DNA of 33,113 nt from Methyloversatilis sp. (GTDB lineage: Bacteria > Pseudomonadota > Gammaproteobacteria > Burkholderiales > Rhodocyclaceae). The translations under genes and the position numbers were made by a program. Numbering within the stretch: position 1 is the stretch's first letter; every line of letters starts with the position of its first letter. The notes beneath the pieces were generated by a model. The model was given only the letters and a program-made list of their open reading frames with translations, ran no database searches and was not told the DNA's origin. This document shows positions 1 to 6,966 of this stretch, piece after piece. The DNA is taken from positions 1-33,113 of the forward strand of contig JAGNYW010000032.1 of NCBI GenBank assembly GCA_017984755.1, in the 5' to 3' direction.

Positions 1-151
1 GCACTTCATCTCGTTGTCATGCCCGCTTCAATCACCCCAGGTTCCCCCGAAACGACATCTGCAAGCCGTTACAACTGAATCGCGCCCACACCTATCGGCT
101 GTTTATCTTTTTAAAGAGCTTCGCTGCGTTTTCCTGCAGCAGAGAGATGAA
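1..151 (-). other. probable rRNA operon leader (16S upstream region)
   Basis: Read on the minus strand, the stretch begins just below a sigma-70-like promoter and contains an AGCTCTTTAAAAAG element (107-120). This resembles the boxA antitermination signal found in rRNA leaders. It is followed by an ACAGCCGATAGGTGTGGGCG-type segment that I associate with betaproteobacterial rrn leaders. No 16S sequence is reached, so the rRNA gene itself would lie to the left of the window. The identification rests on the boxA-like motif and remembered similarity of leader regions, not on an alignment. Confidence 0.6.
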
Positions 152-180
152 ACTATAGCACGTTTTTTCTCTGCACTTAA
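152..180 (-). promoter_or_regulatory. sigma-70-type promoter, probably for the rRNA operon
   Basis: On the minus strand a TTAAGT -35 element (175-180) and a TATAGT -10 element (152-157) are separated by exactly 17 bp. The region is AT-rich compared with the surroundings. The promoter lies between the initiator tRNA and the boxA-like leader, as expected for a promoter serving the rRNA operon that appears to start here. Confidence 0.6.
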
Positions 181-224
181 CTTTCGGTGAATCTTTTTAC
201 ATCCCTCTGTCACTTGGAAGCGAC

Positions 225-301
225 TGGTTGCGGGGACAGGATTTGAACCTGTGACCTTCGGGTTATGAGCCCGACGAGCTGCCAGACTGCTCCACCCCGC
301 G
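225..301 (-). tRNA. initiator tRNA-Met (CAT anticodon)
   Basis: The minus strand gives a 77-nt cloverleaf with an encoded 3' CCA (225-227). The acceptor stem starts CGCGGGG and ends CCCCGCA, so position 1 (C) faces position 72 (A). This unpaired C1-A72 is the hallmark of bacterial initiator tRNA. The anticodon arm holds three G-C pairs (CGGGCTCATAACCCG) with a CAT anticodon, also typical of formyl-methionine tRNA. It lies just upstream of, and co-oriented with, the apparent rRNA operon, but each has its own promoter-like sequence. Confidence 0.96.
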
Positions 302-315
302 TCCGAGAGCAAAAG

Positions 316-344
316 AGTATCACTGATAATGACGTCACTGTCAA
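316..344 (-). promoter_or_regulatory. sigma-70 promoter of the initiator tRNA
   Basis: On the minus strand a perfect TTGACA -35 box (339-344) and a GATACT -10 box (316-321) are separated by 17 bp. Transcription would start near 309, about 8 bases before the tRNA 5' end at 301. Confidence 0.8.
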
Positions 345-477
345 CCACTCCGTGCGTATTCCACCGGCACGGCTGAGGTAACCCGAACACCCATACCGCA
401 CAGCGTATGGCTCGATCCATTCGGATCGCCTCGGGAGCTATGCTGCGGTCAACGCGGCCTCACACATACATATATAT

Positions 478-1539
478 ATGAGCGAAATCGACTCAACTGC
501 AGTAGCCCGACGCCTCCATGACCAGGCAACAGAAGACGGGCCAGTCATGGCTGACGAAACAAGGCGGGCGCTCGGTTCGAAGCCATCTCGCACGCATCGG
601 AACTGGGTGGAACTTGGCTTGATCGGTTTTGCGGCCGCGCTGACCTACGGCGTCAGTTCGTCCGCCGACCTCTATGAGCGATTTCACGCGCAGCTCGCAA
701 ACTACGAGGGGGCGCAGGCTGATGAACTGTTCATCGTCATCTTGGGCGCGCTTGCTGCTCTTTCCGTGTTTTCGTACATGCGATGGAAGGAGGCGCGCGC
801 CGAACTGGCTTCACGGATCGCCGCAGAGCATGAACTGCAGGTTCTGTCGGGTCGCAACCGGGAGCTCGCGCGATCGATGATCGGATTACAGGATTTTGAG
901 CGAAAGAGAATCGCGCGTGAGCTGCACGATCACTTCGGGCAAAGCTGCAACGCAATAAGAATAGATGCGGTGTATCTCTGCAACAACCTCAGGGAAGGCA
1001 CAGCGCTGTGTTCAGCAGCCGAACGCATTTCCGCGACGGCCGACGATCTCTATCAGACAGTACGCGGTTTGCTCCAGGAGTTGCGGCCCGTGGCGCTTGA
1101 CAGTCTGGGCCTCCACGGAGCGCTGCAAGCGCTTTGCGAGTCCTGGGAGGAACGCTCGGCGGTGAACTGCGCACTGCTTCCGCACGGTGATCTCGACGGT
1201 CTTGGGGAAGAGGCGAACATGGCGGTCTATCGAATCGTTCAGGAATCCCTGTCGAACGTAGTAAAGCATTCGGGTGCAAGCCACGTGCGCATCAGCCTTG
1301 ATCACGCCGCGGAAGAGCACAGAATCGATCTCATCATCGAAGACGACGGGCAGGGATGCGGCCTGTCCGGCTCTCGCGAGGGGCTTGGCTGGATGGGCAT
1401 GAAGGAACGCGCCGCAATGCTGAGGGGGACATTGACCATTACGCCGAGCAAGCTTGGGGGTGTCATGGTGCGATGCTCCTTTCCCGTGCCTTTATCTTCG
1501 ACACCCGACAGCATCGTTCCCGATGCGGAATGGTCATGA
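478..1539 (+). CDS. membrane sensor histidine kinase, NarX/DegS type (HisKA_3)
   Basis: The product (353 aa) is a kinase that would autophosphorylate and pass phosphate to the regulator encoded just downstream. Two hydrophobic helices (about residues 43-60 and 83-101) flank a loop of only about 20 residues, so there is hardly any external sensor domain. The HisKA_3 dimerisation helix carries the phospho-acceptor in ARELHDHFGQ (His150). The ATPase domain shows an N-box (QESLSNVVKH, Asn260), a G1 box (EDDGQG, about 288-293) and a G2 box (GLGWMGMKERA). Its stop codon overlaps the regulator start by four bases (ATGA), which indicates translational coupling. The ATG at 478 has no clear Shine-Dalgarno sequence; an in-frame ATG at 547 is an alternative start. 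The stimulus cannot be told from the sequence, but the TonB-dependent receptor downstream is a candidate target. Confidence 0.9.
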   Translation: MSEIDSTAVARRLHDQATEDGPVMADETRRALGSKPSRTHRNWVELGLIGFAAALTYGVSSSADLYERFHAQLANYEGAQADELFIVILGALAALSVFSYMRWKEARAELASRIAAEHELQVLSGRNRELARSMIGLQDFERKRIARELHDHFGQSCNAIRIDAVYLCNNLREGTALCSAAERISATADDLYQTVRGLLQELRPVALDSLGLHGALQALCESWEERSAVNCALLPHGDLDGLGEEANMAVYRIVQESLSNVVKHSGASHVRISLDHAAEEHRIDLIIEDDGQGCGLSGSREGLGWMGMKERAAMLRGTLTITPSKLGGVMVRCSFPVPLSSTPDSIVPDAEWS

Positions 1540-2186
1540 TCCGCGTTCTCGTCGTCGACGATCACCCTGTTGTACGTTCAGGCTATGCGCGACTGCTCGA
1601 AGCAGGGGGCGACATTCAGGTAGTTGCAGAGGCTGCAGATGCAGAGAGCGGTTTCGACGCCTACATCGCGCATAGCCCCTCCGTAACGGTCACGGACCTG
1701 TCGATGCCGGGCTCGAGCGGCATCGAGCTCATCCGCCGGATACATGCCCGCACCCCCTCCGCACGCCTGCTCGTCTTCAGCGTGCACGATGAAACCCTCG
1801 TCATCGAAAAGGCCCTGCAGAGCGGCGCCAGCGGATTCATCAGCAAGCGGAGCGCGCCGGAAGTGCTGCTGGAGGCTGTCCGCGCAGTTGCGCGTGGCGA
1901 GCGCTACCTCAGCAGCGACGTCCGAAAGGTATTCGAACATCGATCACCAAGTACGGAACGCGCGATCATCAACGAACTGTCACCGCGCGAGTTCGAAGTA
2001 TTCCGCCTTCTCGCGCAGGGACTGTCCGCCGCGGAGTGTGCCGCTGCACTGAACCTCAGTCAGAAAACCGTCGCCAATTACCAGGCACTCATCAAGGAGA
2101 AGCTGGGCGTAAGCACTTCAGCCGCGCTGGTTCACATGGCGCTGCGGCTGGGCGTGGTTTCTCAAGGCTCACCGGGCGAGGACTGA
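1536..2186 (+). CDS. NarL/FixJ-family response regulator
   Basis: The 216-aa product is a DNA-binding response regulator, the partner of the preceding kinase. The receiver domain (about 1-120) has the acidic pair Asp8/Asp9, the phospho-acceptor Asp54 (in VTDLSMPG) and the conserved Lys104. A LuxR/GerE helix-turn-helix spans about 150-205, beginning LSPREFEVFRLLAQG. The start is set at the ATG overlapping the kinase stop (1536); an ATG two codons upstream (1530) is equally possible. The same frame stays open far into the kinase gene, but that extension is a shadow. Five bases after the stop codon lies a pair of inverted repeats that could be its binding sites upstream of the TonB-dependent receptor gene. 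Confidence 0.92.
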   Translation: MIRVLVVDDHPVVRSGYARLLEAGGDIQVVAEAADAESGFDAYIAHSPSVTVTDLSMPGSSGIELIRRIHARTPSARLLVFSVHDETLVIEKALQSGASGFISKRSAPEVLLEAVRAVARGERYLSSDVRKVFEHRSPSTERAIINELSPREFEVFRLLAQGLSAAECAAALNLSQKTVANYQALIKEKLGVSTSAALVHMALRLGVVSQGSPGED

Positions 2187-2190
2187 ACGG

Positions 2191-2228
2191 AGCCGGGAAA
2201 ATTCCCGGCTATCGGGATATTTTCCCGA
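2191..2228. promoter_or_regulatory. two adjacent inverted repeats (candidate operators or terminator)
   Basis: Repeat 1 (2191-2210) is AGCCGGGAA-AA-TTCCCGGCT, with 9-bp arms. Repeat 2 (2212-2228) is TCGGGA-TATTT-TCCCGA, with 6-bp arms. Their centres are about 20 bp apart, two helical turns, and both share a GGGA...TCCC core. If the weak TATCGT hexamer at 2249-2254 is a -10 box, the centres fall near -41 and -60, normal activator positions. Alternatively, repeat 1 could fold in RNA as an 8-bp hairpin with an AAAT loop and end transcription of the regulator, although no U-tract follows directly. Confidence 0.5.
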
Positions 2229-2332
2229 CTTCTACCGACGGGATTCGCTATCGTCCGCGGCGCAGCCAACGCTCCTTCGGTTTCGGAGCATCCAGATTGG
2301 CACTTACACGATGATCCTCGAGGAGAAAGCAC

Positions 2333-4585
2333 TTGATCATGCATGTCGACGCACGACTGCTGCGTCCGAAATCACTCTCCGCCGCCGTAGCAGGTGCGCT
2401 CATTTCCTTTTCCGCCATTTCTGCTGAATCCGCCAACCAGGCACCGACAGTCGAAGTGGTCGGCACTTCACCGGTACCCGGACTCGACCGGCCGAAGGAC
2501 GAGATTCCCTCCAACGTGCAGTCGATTCCGCGCGCCAGCCTGCGCGACACCGGATCGGGCGGCCTGCCCGAGCTGCTCGGCAGCCAGTTGCAGAGCGTCA
2601 ACGTCAATGAAATTCAGGGCAATCCCTATCAGGCGGACGTGAATTACCGCGGATTCACCGCGAGCCCGCTGCTCGGTACGCCGCAGGGGCTGTCGGTCTA
2701 TCAGGACGGCGTCAGGATCAACGAGCCGTTCGGCGATATCGTGAACTGGGATCTGATTCCCCGCAGCGCCATTGCATCGATCGACCTGATTCCCGGGTCG
2801 AACCCGCTGTTCGGCCTGAACACCCTGGGTGGTGCGCTGGCAATCCGCACCAAGGATGGATTCAACAATTCGGGAACCGGGGTGGAGGCCTATACCGGGA
2901 GCTTCGGCCGGCATGCCGTGACGGCCGAAACCGGGGGCAACAAGGGCGAACTGGGCTGGTACTTCACCGGAACACGGTTCAAGGAAGATGGCTGGCGTGA
3001 TTCGTCACCGTCCGACGTCAATCAGTTTTTCGGCAAGATTTCGCACCGCACATCGAAGCACGAACTCGACCTGAACCTGACGCATGCCAACAGCGATCTG
3101 ATCGGCAACGGACTCACGCCGCTTTCGTTTCATGAGCAGCGGCGCAAATCCATCTTCACATCACCTGACAACACCCGCAACCAGATGACCATGGTGTCGC
3201 TGAACGGGGGCTACTGGCTTGACGATATACATAAGCTGTCGGGGACGATCTATGTCCGGCGCAACAACGTCCGCACGCTCAACGGAGATGCGAACGACGA
3301 ATTTGCAGGTCCCGGCGATCCGGAAGGCGTCCTCAACCGGACGCGGACGCGGCAGACCGGTTACGGTTTCAGTTTGCAGTGGGCGGAAATCCTCGACCAT
3401 CGCCAGCTGGCCGTCGGCACGACCTATGACCACAGTCGCACGCGCTTCCAGCAGACCGAGCAGGAAGGTGACTTCAATCCTGACCGCTCGGTCAATCCAA
3501 CCGACGCCGAGGAAGATCCGGAACCGATGCTGCGCGGCCGTTCGAGGACCTGGAGCCTGTTCGGAACCAGCACATGGAAGCCGCTTCCGGAAGCAACGGT
3601 GTCCCTTTCCGGGCGCTACAACCACACCAGCGTGCAGACCACCGACCTGCTGGATGCCACCTCGAGCCTGAACAGCGATTACACCTACAGCAAGATCAAT
3701 CCGGCACTGGGCGCGACCTATGCACTGACACCGGCGGTCACACTGTACGCCAACGTTCAGCAGGGCAACCGCGCGCCCAGCCCGATCGAACTGGGTTGTT
3801 CCGACCCGGCTCAGCCGTGCAAGCTGCCCAACGCAATGCAGGCCGACCCCCGTCTCGACCAGGTGGTGACGCGCAGCATCGAACTCGGCATTCGCGGAAA
3901 AACGGGCCCGATCCGCTGGAACGCTGCTGCCTTCGGGTCGGTGAATCGCGACGACATCCTGTTCGTCGCCAGTAACACGGTCGGCCAGGGCTATTTCAAG
4001 AATTTCGGCAAAACCCAGCGCTCTGGCGTCGAACTCGGCATGGGTGGTGATTACGGCACGCTGACCTGGAATGCCGGCTACACCTGGGTTGACGCGACCT
4101 ACCGTTCCGGCGAATGCATCGTGTCGCCGGAAAACTCCTCGCAGGATCCTTCCTGTGGCGTGGACAACATCCGCGTTACATCCGGGGATCGCATCCCGGG
4201 TATCGCGGAACACTCGTTCAAGCTCGGTGTGAACTGGCGCGCCACGCAATGGCTCACGCTGGGGTCGGACATCGTTACGCATTCGGGCGTTTTCGTCCGC
4301 GGCAACGAAAACAACGAGCACGACGAAAACGGCAAGACCGCAGGCTTCACCTTGGTCAACATGCTGGCAACCGTGGATCTGGGCGCAGGCTGGTCAGCTT
4401 TCGCCCGGGTCAACAATGTATTCGACAAGCGCTACTTCACCGCAGGCCAGATCGGAGAAAACCCCTTCGTCGGGCCGAACAACACGTTCGACACCAACGA
4501 CAACAACTGGCGCGACGAAACCTTCTACGCGCCCGGCGCCCCGCGCGCCGGATGGATAGGCGTGCGGTATCGCTTCGGCGGCTGA
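2333..4585 (+). CDS. TonB-dependent outer-membrane receptor
   Basis: The 750-aa product is a TonB-dependent receptor that would import a scarce ligand (siderophore, metal complex, cofactor or sugar) across the outer membrane. An N-terminal basic and hydrophobic segment forms a signal peptide ending near SAES. The plug domain follows (about 45-160), with DVNYRGF, GLSVYQDGVRINEPFGD and NTLGGALAIRTKDG, typical plug sequences. The remainder is barrel-like, and the C-terminal strand (GWIGVRYRF) ends in two extra glycines after the usual terminal aromatic residue. Two close cysteine pairs (in LGCSDPAQPC and in the loop from GECIV to SCGV) probably lie in loops. The TTG at 2333 sits 7 bases after AGGAG (2321-2325); an ATG at 2339 is a possible start but is spaced less well. 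Ligand unknown. Its position after a two-component pair suggests induction by that pair. Confidence 0.9.
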   Translation: MIMHVDARLLRPKSLSAAVAGALISFSAISAESANQAPTVEVVGTSPVPGLDRPKDEIPSNVQSIPRASLRDTGSGGLPELLGSQLQSVNVNEIQGNPYQADVNYRGFTASPLLGTPQGLSVYQDGVRINEPFGDIVNWDLIPRSAIASIDLIPGSNPLFGLNTLGGALAIRTKDGFNNSGTGVEAYTGSFGRHAVTAETGGNKGELGWYFTGTRFKEDGWRDSSPSDVNQFFGKISHRTSKHELDLNLTHANSDLIGNGLTPLSFHEQRRKSIFTSPDNTRNQMTMVSLNGGYWLDDIHKLSGTIYVRRNNVRTLNGDANDEFAGPGDPEGVLNRTRTRQTGYGFSLQWAEILDHRQLAVGTTYDHSRTRFQQTEQEGDFNPDRSVNPTDAEEDPEPMLRGRSRTWSLFGTSTWKPLPEATVSLSGRYNHTSVQTTDLLDATSSLNSDYTYSKINPALGATYALTPAVTLYANVQQGNRAPSPIELGCSDPAQPCKLPNAMQADPRLDQVVTRSIELGIRGKTGPIRWNAAAFGSVNRDDILFVASNTVGQGYFKNFGKTQRSGVELGMGGDYGTLTWNAGYTWVDATYRSGECIVSPENSSQDPSCGVDNIRVTSGDRIPGIAEHSFKLGVNWRATQWLTLGSDIVTHSGVFVRGNENNEHDENGKTAGFTLVNMLATVDLGAGWSAFARVNNVFDKRYFTAGQIGENPFVGPNNTFDTNDNNWRDETFYAPGAPRAGWIGVRYRFGG

Positions 4586-4635
4586 GCTATGCAGCGACGC
4601 GGGCTTCGGCTTGCGTTTTCCGGACGCGTTAAAGA

Positions 4636-4664
4636 ACAGAAGGCACCGTAAAGGTGCCTTCTGT
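4636..4664. terminator. bidirectional rho-independent terminator
   Basis: A perfect 12-bp stem, ACAGAAGGCACC (4636-4647) with GGTGCCTTCTGT (4653-4664), encloses the 5-base loop GTAAA. Short T-rich tails follow on both strands (CTTTC on plus, TCTTTAA on minus). It separates the converging TonB-dependent receptor gene and the end of the formate dehydrogenase operon. Confidence 0.85.
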
Positions 4665-4692
4665 CTTTCGGTGGGGCCCGGGCCCTGCCCGC

Positions 4693-4986
4693 CTACTTCG
4701 CCGCAGGTACCGGCGCCGGTGCCGCGGGGGCCGAAGCAGGAGCGGCCGGGGGCGCGATCGCGGTAGGCGTCACAGTGACACCCTTTGCCTTCATCAACTC
4801 GATGTAACGGCCAGCGACCTGATCCTGCGAAGCGGCAAGCTGCTCATTGCCCTTTTTCGTTGCCTCGTCCGCCTTTGCCTTCTTCTCGGCAGCGGCGGCC
4901 TTCTGCTCCTCGGTCAGTTCGGGCAGCTTCGCCCACACACCAGCGGACAAAAACGACGCCAGCAGCAATACGACAAGACGCTTCAT
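4693..4986 (-). CDS. small secreted protein of the formate dehydrogenase locus
   Basis: The 97-aa product is of unknown function. It has a clear signal peptide (MKRLVVLLLASFLSAGVWA). A charged, Ala/Lys/Glu-rich probably helical segment (about 25-60) follows, then a Pro/Ala-rich low-complexity tail. Three consecutive ATG codons start the frame (4992, 4989, 4986). The GGAGGA ribosome-binding site (4993-4998) abuts the first one, so the third, six bases away, is the best start. It is the last gene of the formate dehydrogenase operon, 14 bases after fdhC, and just before the terminator. A periplasmic accessory role is inferred from position only. Confidence 0.75.
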   Translation of the reverse strand: MKRLVVLLLASFLSAGVWAKLPELTEEQKAAAAEKKAKADEATKKGNEQLAASQDQVAGRYIELMKAKGVTVTPTAIAPPAAPASAPAAPAPVPAAK

Positions 4987-5000
4987 CATCATTCCTCCAT

Positions 5001-6032
5001 TCAGATACGTGCGACGCCGGACAAGGCGCCCGAACGCGGTTCCTCCGGCTGCCGGCGAACGGCCTCGTCGTACCAGAGTTCGTGATGCTCCCTGGCCCAG
5101 GTTTCGTCGACATAACCTGTCTTCATGCTGTCGAGCGCGCCTTCCATGCCGATGCTGCCTATATATATGTGCGCCAGCGACAGTGTCATCACCAGCAGCG
5201 AGCCGACGAGGTGAACGACATTGGCGATCTGCATGACCGAACGCCCCTGTTCGAAGTTCGGGAAGTTCAGCACCAGACCGCTGACACCCACCAGCGTCGA
5301 CAACCCCACCACACCCAGCCAGAACCACGTCTTCTCGCCGAAATTGAAGCGGTGCGACGGCACATGCTCGCCGCTCAGCAACCCACCCGCCTTGCGGATC
5401 CACAGCGCATCGATGGCCTGCCACACGTTGTCCCGGATGAACAGCACGATGAAGACAAGTACGGACAGGATGAACAGCGGGCCGACGAAGTTATGCACGT
5501 TCTTGCACACGGCCGCCACGGTGGAGAACAGCGAATAGCCGAACACCGGAAGCAGCACATGCTTGCCGAACAGCATGACGATTCCGCTGACCGCCAGCAC
5601 GCAGAAGGAAATGGCCATCGACCAATGTGCCGCGCGTTCTACCGTGTTGAAGCGCTGGATCAGCTTGCCGGTCTTCGAACCGGACAACTTGATCGGGCCC
5701 CGCAACTTGAAGAACGCCGCCAGCAGCAGCAGCATCGCGCACAAGGCAATCCCGCCGTAAAGCATCACCGGCCCGTTGCGCAGCGCCCGCCAGGTCTGCC
5801 CTCCCGACTGGATCAGCACGCCGGCATCGATACCCTTCACCGTGGTGTGGTGCGCGTCACCCGATCTGACCTCGCGCCATACAGGCGCGTTGTTCAGCGG
5901 TTGCGACTGCGCGCGCAAGGCCTGCTCGGAGGCGGCCGCCGCGTCGGCCGCCATGGCGGGCATCGCCGGCAATGCGCACAGCGCCGCCACACAGCACAGC
6001 AGGCGTACAAGCCAAGAGAAATGAAGTTTCAT
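5001..6032 (-). CDS. fdhC: formate dehydrogenase cytochrome b subunit (gamma)
   Basis: The 343-aa product is the membrane cytochrome b556 subunit of a respiratory formate dehydrogenase, taking electrons from FdhB and reducing quinone. It begins with a cleavable-looking signal segment (about 1-29), unlike the shorter E. coli FdnI, and a periplasmic-looking stretch to about 87. Membrane helices follow near 88-108, 136-155, 176-199, 236-257 and 272-293. Candidate haem b ligands are His136 (AAHW), His180 (KNVHNF), His274 (VVHL) and His288 (LAHIY). The C-terminus contains DETWAREHHELWYDEA, typical of the family. It lies 9 bases downstream of the lipoprotein gene. The signal-bearing extension fits other betaproteobacterial and Shewanella-type FdhC proteins. 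Confidence 0.93.
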   Translation of the reverse strand: MKLHFSWLVRLLCCVAALCALPAMPAMAADAAAASEQALRAQSQPLNNAPVWREVRSGDAHHTTVKGIDAGVLIQSGGQTWRALRNGPVMLYGGIALCAMLLLLAAFFKLRGPIKLSGSKTGKLIQRFNTVERAAHWSMAISFCVLAVSGIVMLFGKHVLLPVFGYSLFSTVAAVCKNVHNFVGPLFILSVLVFIVLFIRDNVWQAIDALWIRKAGGLLSGEHVPSHRFNFGEKTWFWLGVVGLSTLVGVSGLVLNFPNFEQGRSVMQIANVVHLVGSLLVMTLSLAHIYIGSIGMEGALDSMKTGYVDETWAREHHELWYDEAVRRQPEEPRSGALSGVARI

Positions 6033-6041
6033 CGCTGTCTC

Positions 6042-6266
6042 CTAACCATTGATGCGGCGATATTCGTTCTGGCTCTGGTTACGCGCCTTGACGGTCGTCT
6101 CCCATTGCGTACGGTCGCCGGCAAAGGACTCGTTGTCCCACGGCTTGCCGTCGGGCTTGCCCTGGTAGCGCCCCTGTTCGTAGACGATGACGCGTTCCTG
6201 TTCGCCACATCCCGCCAGTGTGGTGGCCAGAGCGATCAGGCAGGCCATTCCGGGTAGCGACTTCAT
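6042..6266 (-). CDS. small lipoprotein of the formate dehydrogenase operon
   Basis: The 74-aa product has a lipoprotein signal peptide with lipobox LAGC (Cys20). The mature part is about 55 residues, Glu/Gln/Trp-rich, with no domain I recognise (PDGKPWDNESFAGD, QWETTVKARNQSQNEYRR). The start codon overlaps the fdhB stop (ATGA), and GGAGG (6273-6277) lies 6 bases upstream of it. Its place between the iron-sulfur and cytochrome b subunits suggests a periplasmic-face accessory or assembly factor for the enzyme; this is inference. Confidence 0.8.
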   Translation of the reverse strand: MKSLPGMACLIALATTLAGCGEQERVIVYEQGRYQGKPDGKPWDNESFAGDRTQWETTVKARNQSQNEYRRING

Positions 6267-6889
6267 GATTTGCCTCCGGCGTCAGGCTGCTTCGCCGGAG
6301 CGTCCGGCTTGCCGTAGGCGGTCGACCAGCCCCAGATGTCGGCGCCCTTGCCGCGCGTGGTCACACGCTGGCGGTAAATGTCGGCCAGAACGTCGGCGTC
6401 GCCCCCGAGCAGTGCCTTGGTCGAACAGACTTCGGCGCACAGCGGCAGCTTGCCTTCGGCAAGGCGGTTACGGCCGTATTTGCGGAATTCGTCTTCCGAA
6501 GCATTCTTTTCCGGGCCGCCGGCGCAGAAAGTGCATTTGTCCATCTTGCCGCGCAGACCGAAAGCGCCTGCCTGCGGAAACTGCGGCGCGCCGAACGGAC
6601 AGGCGTAGAAGCAGTAGCCGCAGCCGATGCACAGATCCTTGTCGTGCAGCACCACACCTTCATCGGTCCGGTAGAAACAGTCCACCGGGCACACCGCCAT
6701 GCACGGCGCGTCGGAACAGTGCATGCAGGCGACCGACATCGAACGCTCACCCGGTACGCCGTCATTGATGGTCACGACGCGCCGGCGATTCACACCCCAG
6801 GGCACCTCGTGTTCGTTCTTGCACGCAGTAACGCAGCCGTTGCACTCGATGCAGCGCTCCGCGTCACAGATGAATTTCATTCGAGCCAT
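6263..6889 (-). CDS. fdhB: formate dehydrogenase iron-sulfur subunit (beta)
   Basis: The 208-aa product is the four-cluster ferredoxin subunit that passes electrons from the FdhA active site to FdhC. Sixteen cysteines form four [4Fe-4S] sites: Cys13/16/19/23 (CIECNGC), Cys55/58/63/67 with Cys71, Cys87/90/93/97 (CIGCGYC) and Cys119/122/151/155. It has no C-terminal membrane helix of the kind seen in E. coli FdnH, so membrane anchoring must come from FdhC. It has no signal peptide and would be exported together with FdhA. A strong hairpin lies between it and fdhA. Confidence 0.95.
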   Translation of the reverse strand: MARMKFICDAERCIECNGCVTACKNEHEVPWGVNRRRVVTINDGVPGERSMSVACMHCSDAPCMAVCPVDCFYRTDEGVVLHDKDLCIGCGYCFYACPFGAPQFPQAGAFGLRGKMDKCTFCAGGPEKNASEDEFRKYGRNRLAEGKLPLCAEVCSTKALLGGDADVLADIYRQRVTTRGKGADIWGWSTAYGKPDAPAKQPDAGGKS

Positions 6890-6906
6890 GGTTTCCTCCG
6901 TTTTTC

Positions 6907-6935
6907 GGGGCGGTGCGCCACAGGCGCGCCGCCCC
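6907..6935 (-). other. strong intercistronic hairpin between fdhA and fdhB
   Basis: On the minus-strand transcript GGGGCGG, then a C facing an A, then GCGCC form a stem with GGCGC and CCGCCCC around a TGT loop. No U-tract follows. It could protect the 3' end of the fdhA message or attenuate read-through, and so set the subunit ratio. It looks too strong to be accidental, but high GC content makes such hairpins more common. Confidence 0.5.
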
Positions 6936-6966
6936 GCGTGGTTTCATCGCAATCCGTGCGGGACGT

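Noticed and set aside
4785-6257. 490-codon plus-strand open frame over fdhC
   Set aside because: Antisense to fdhC; His/Gln/Arg-rich and unlike any protein family.
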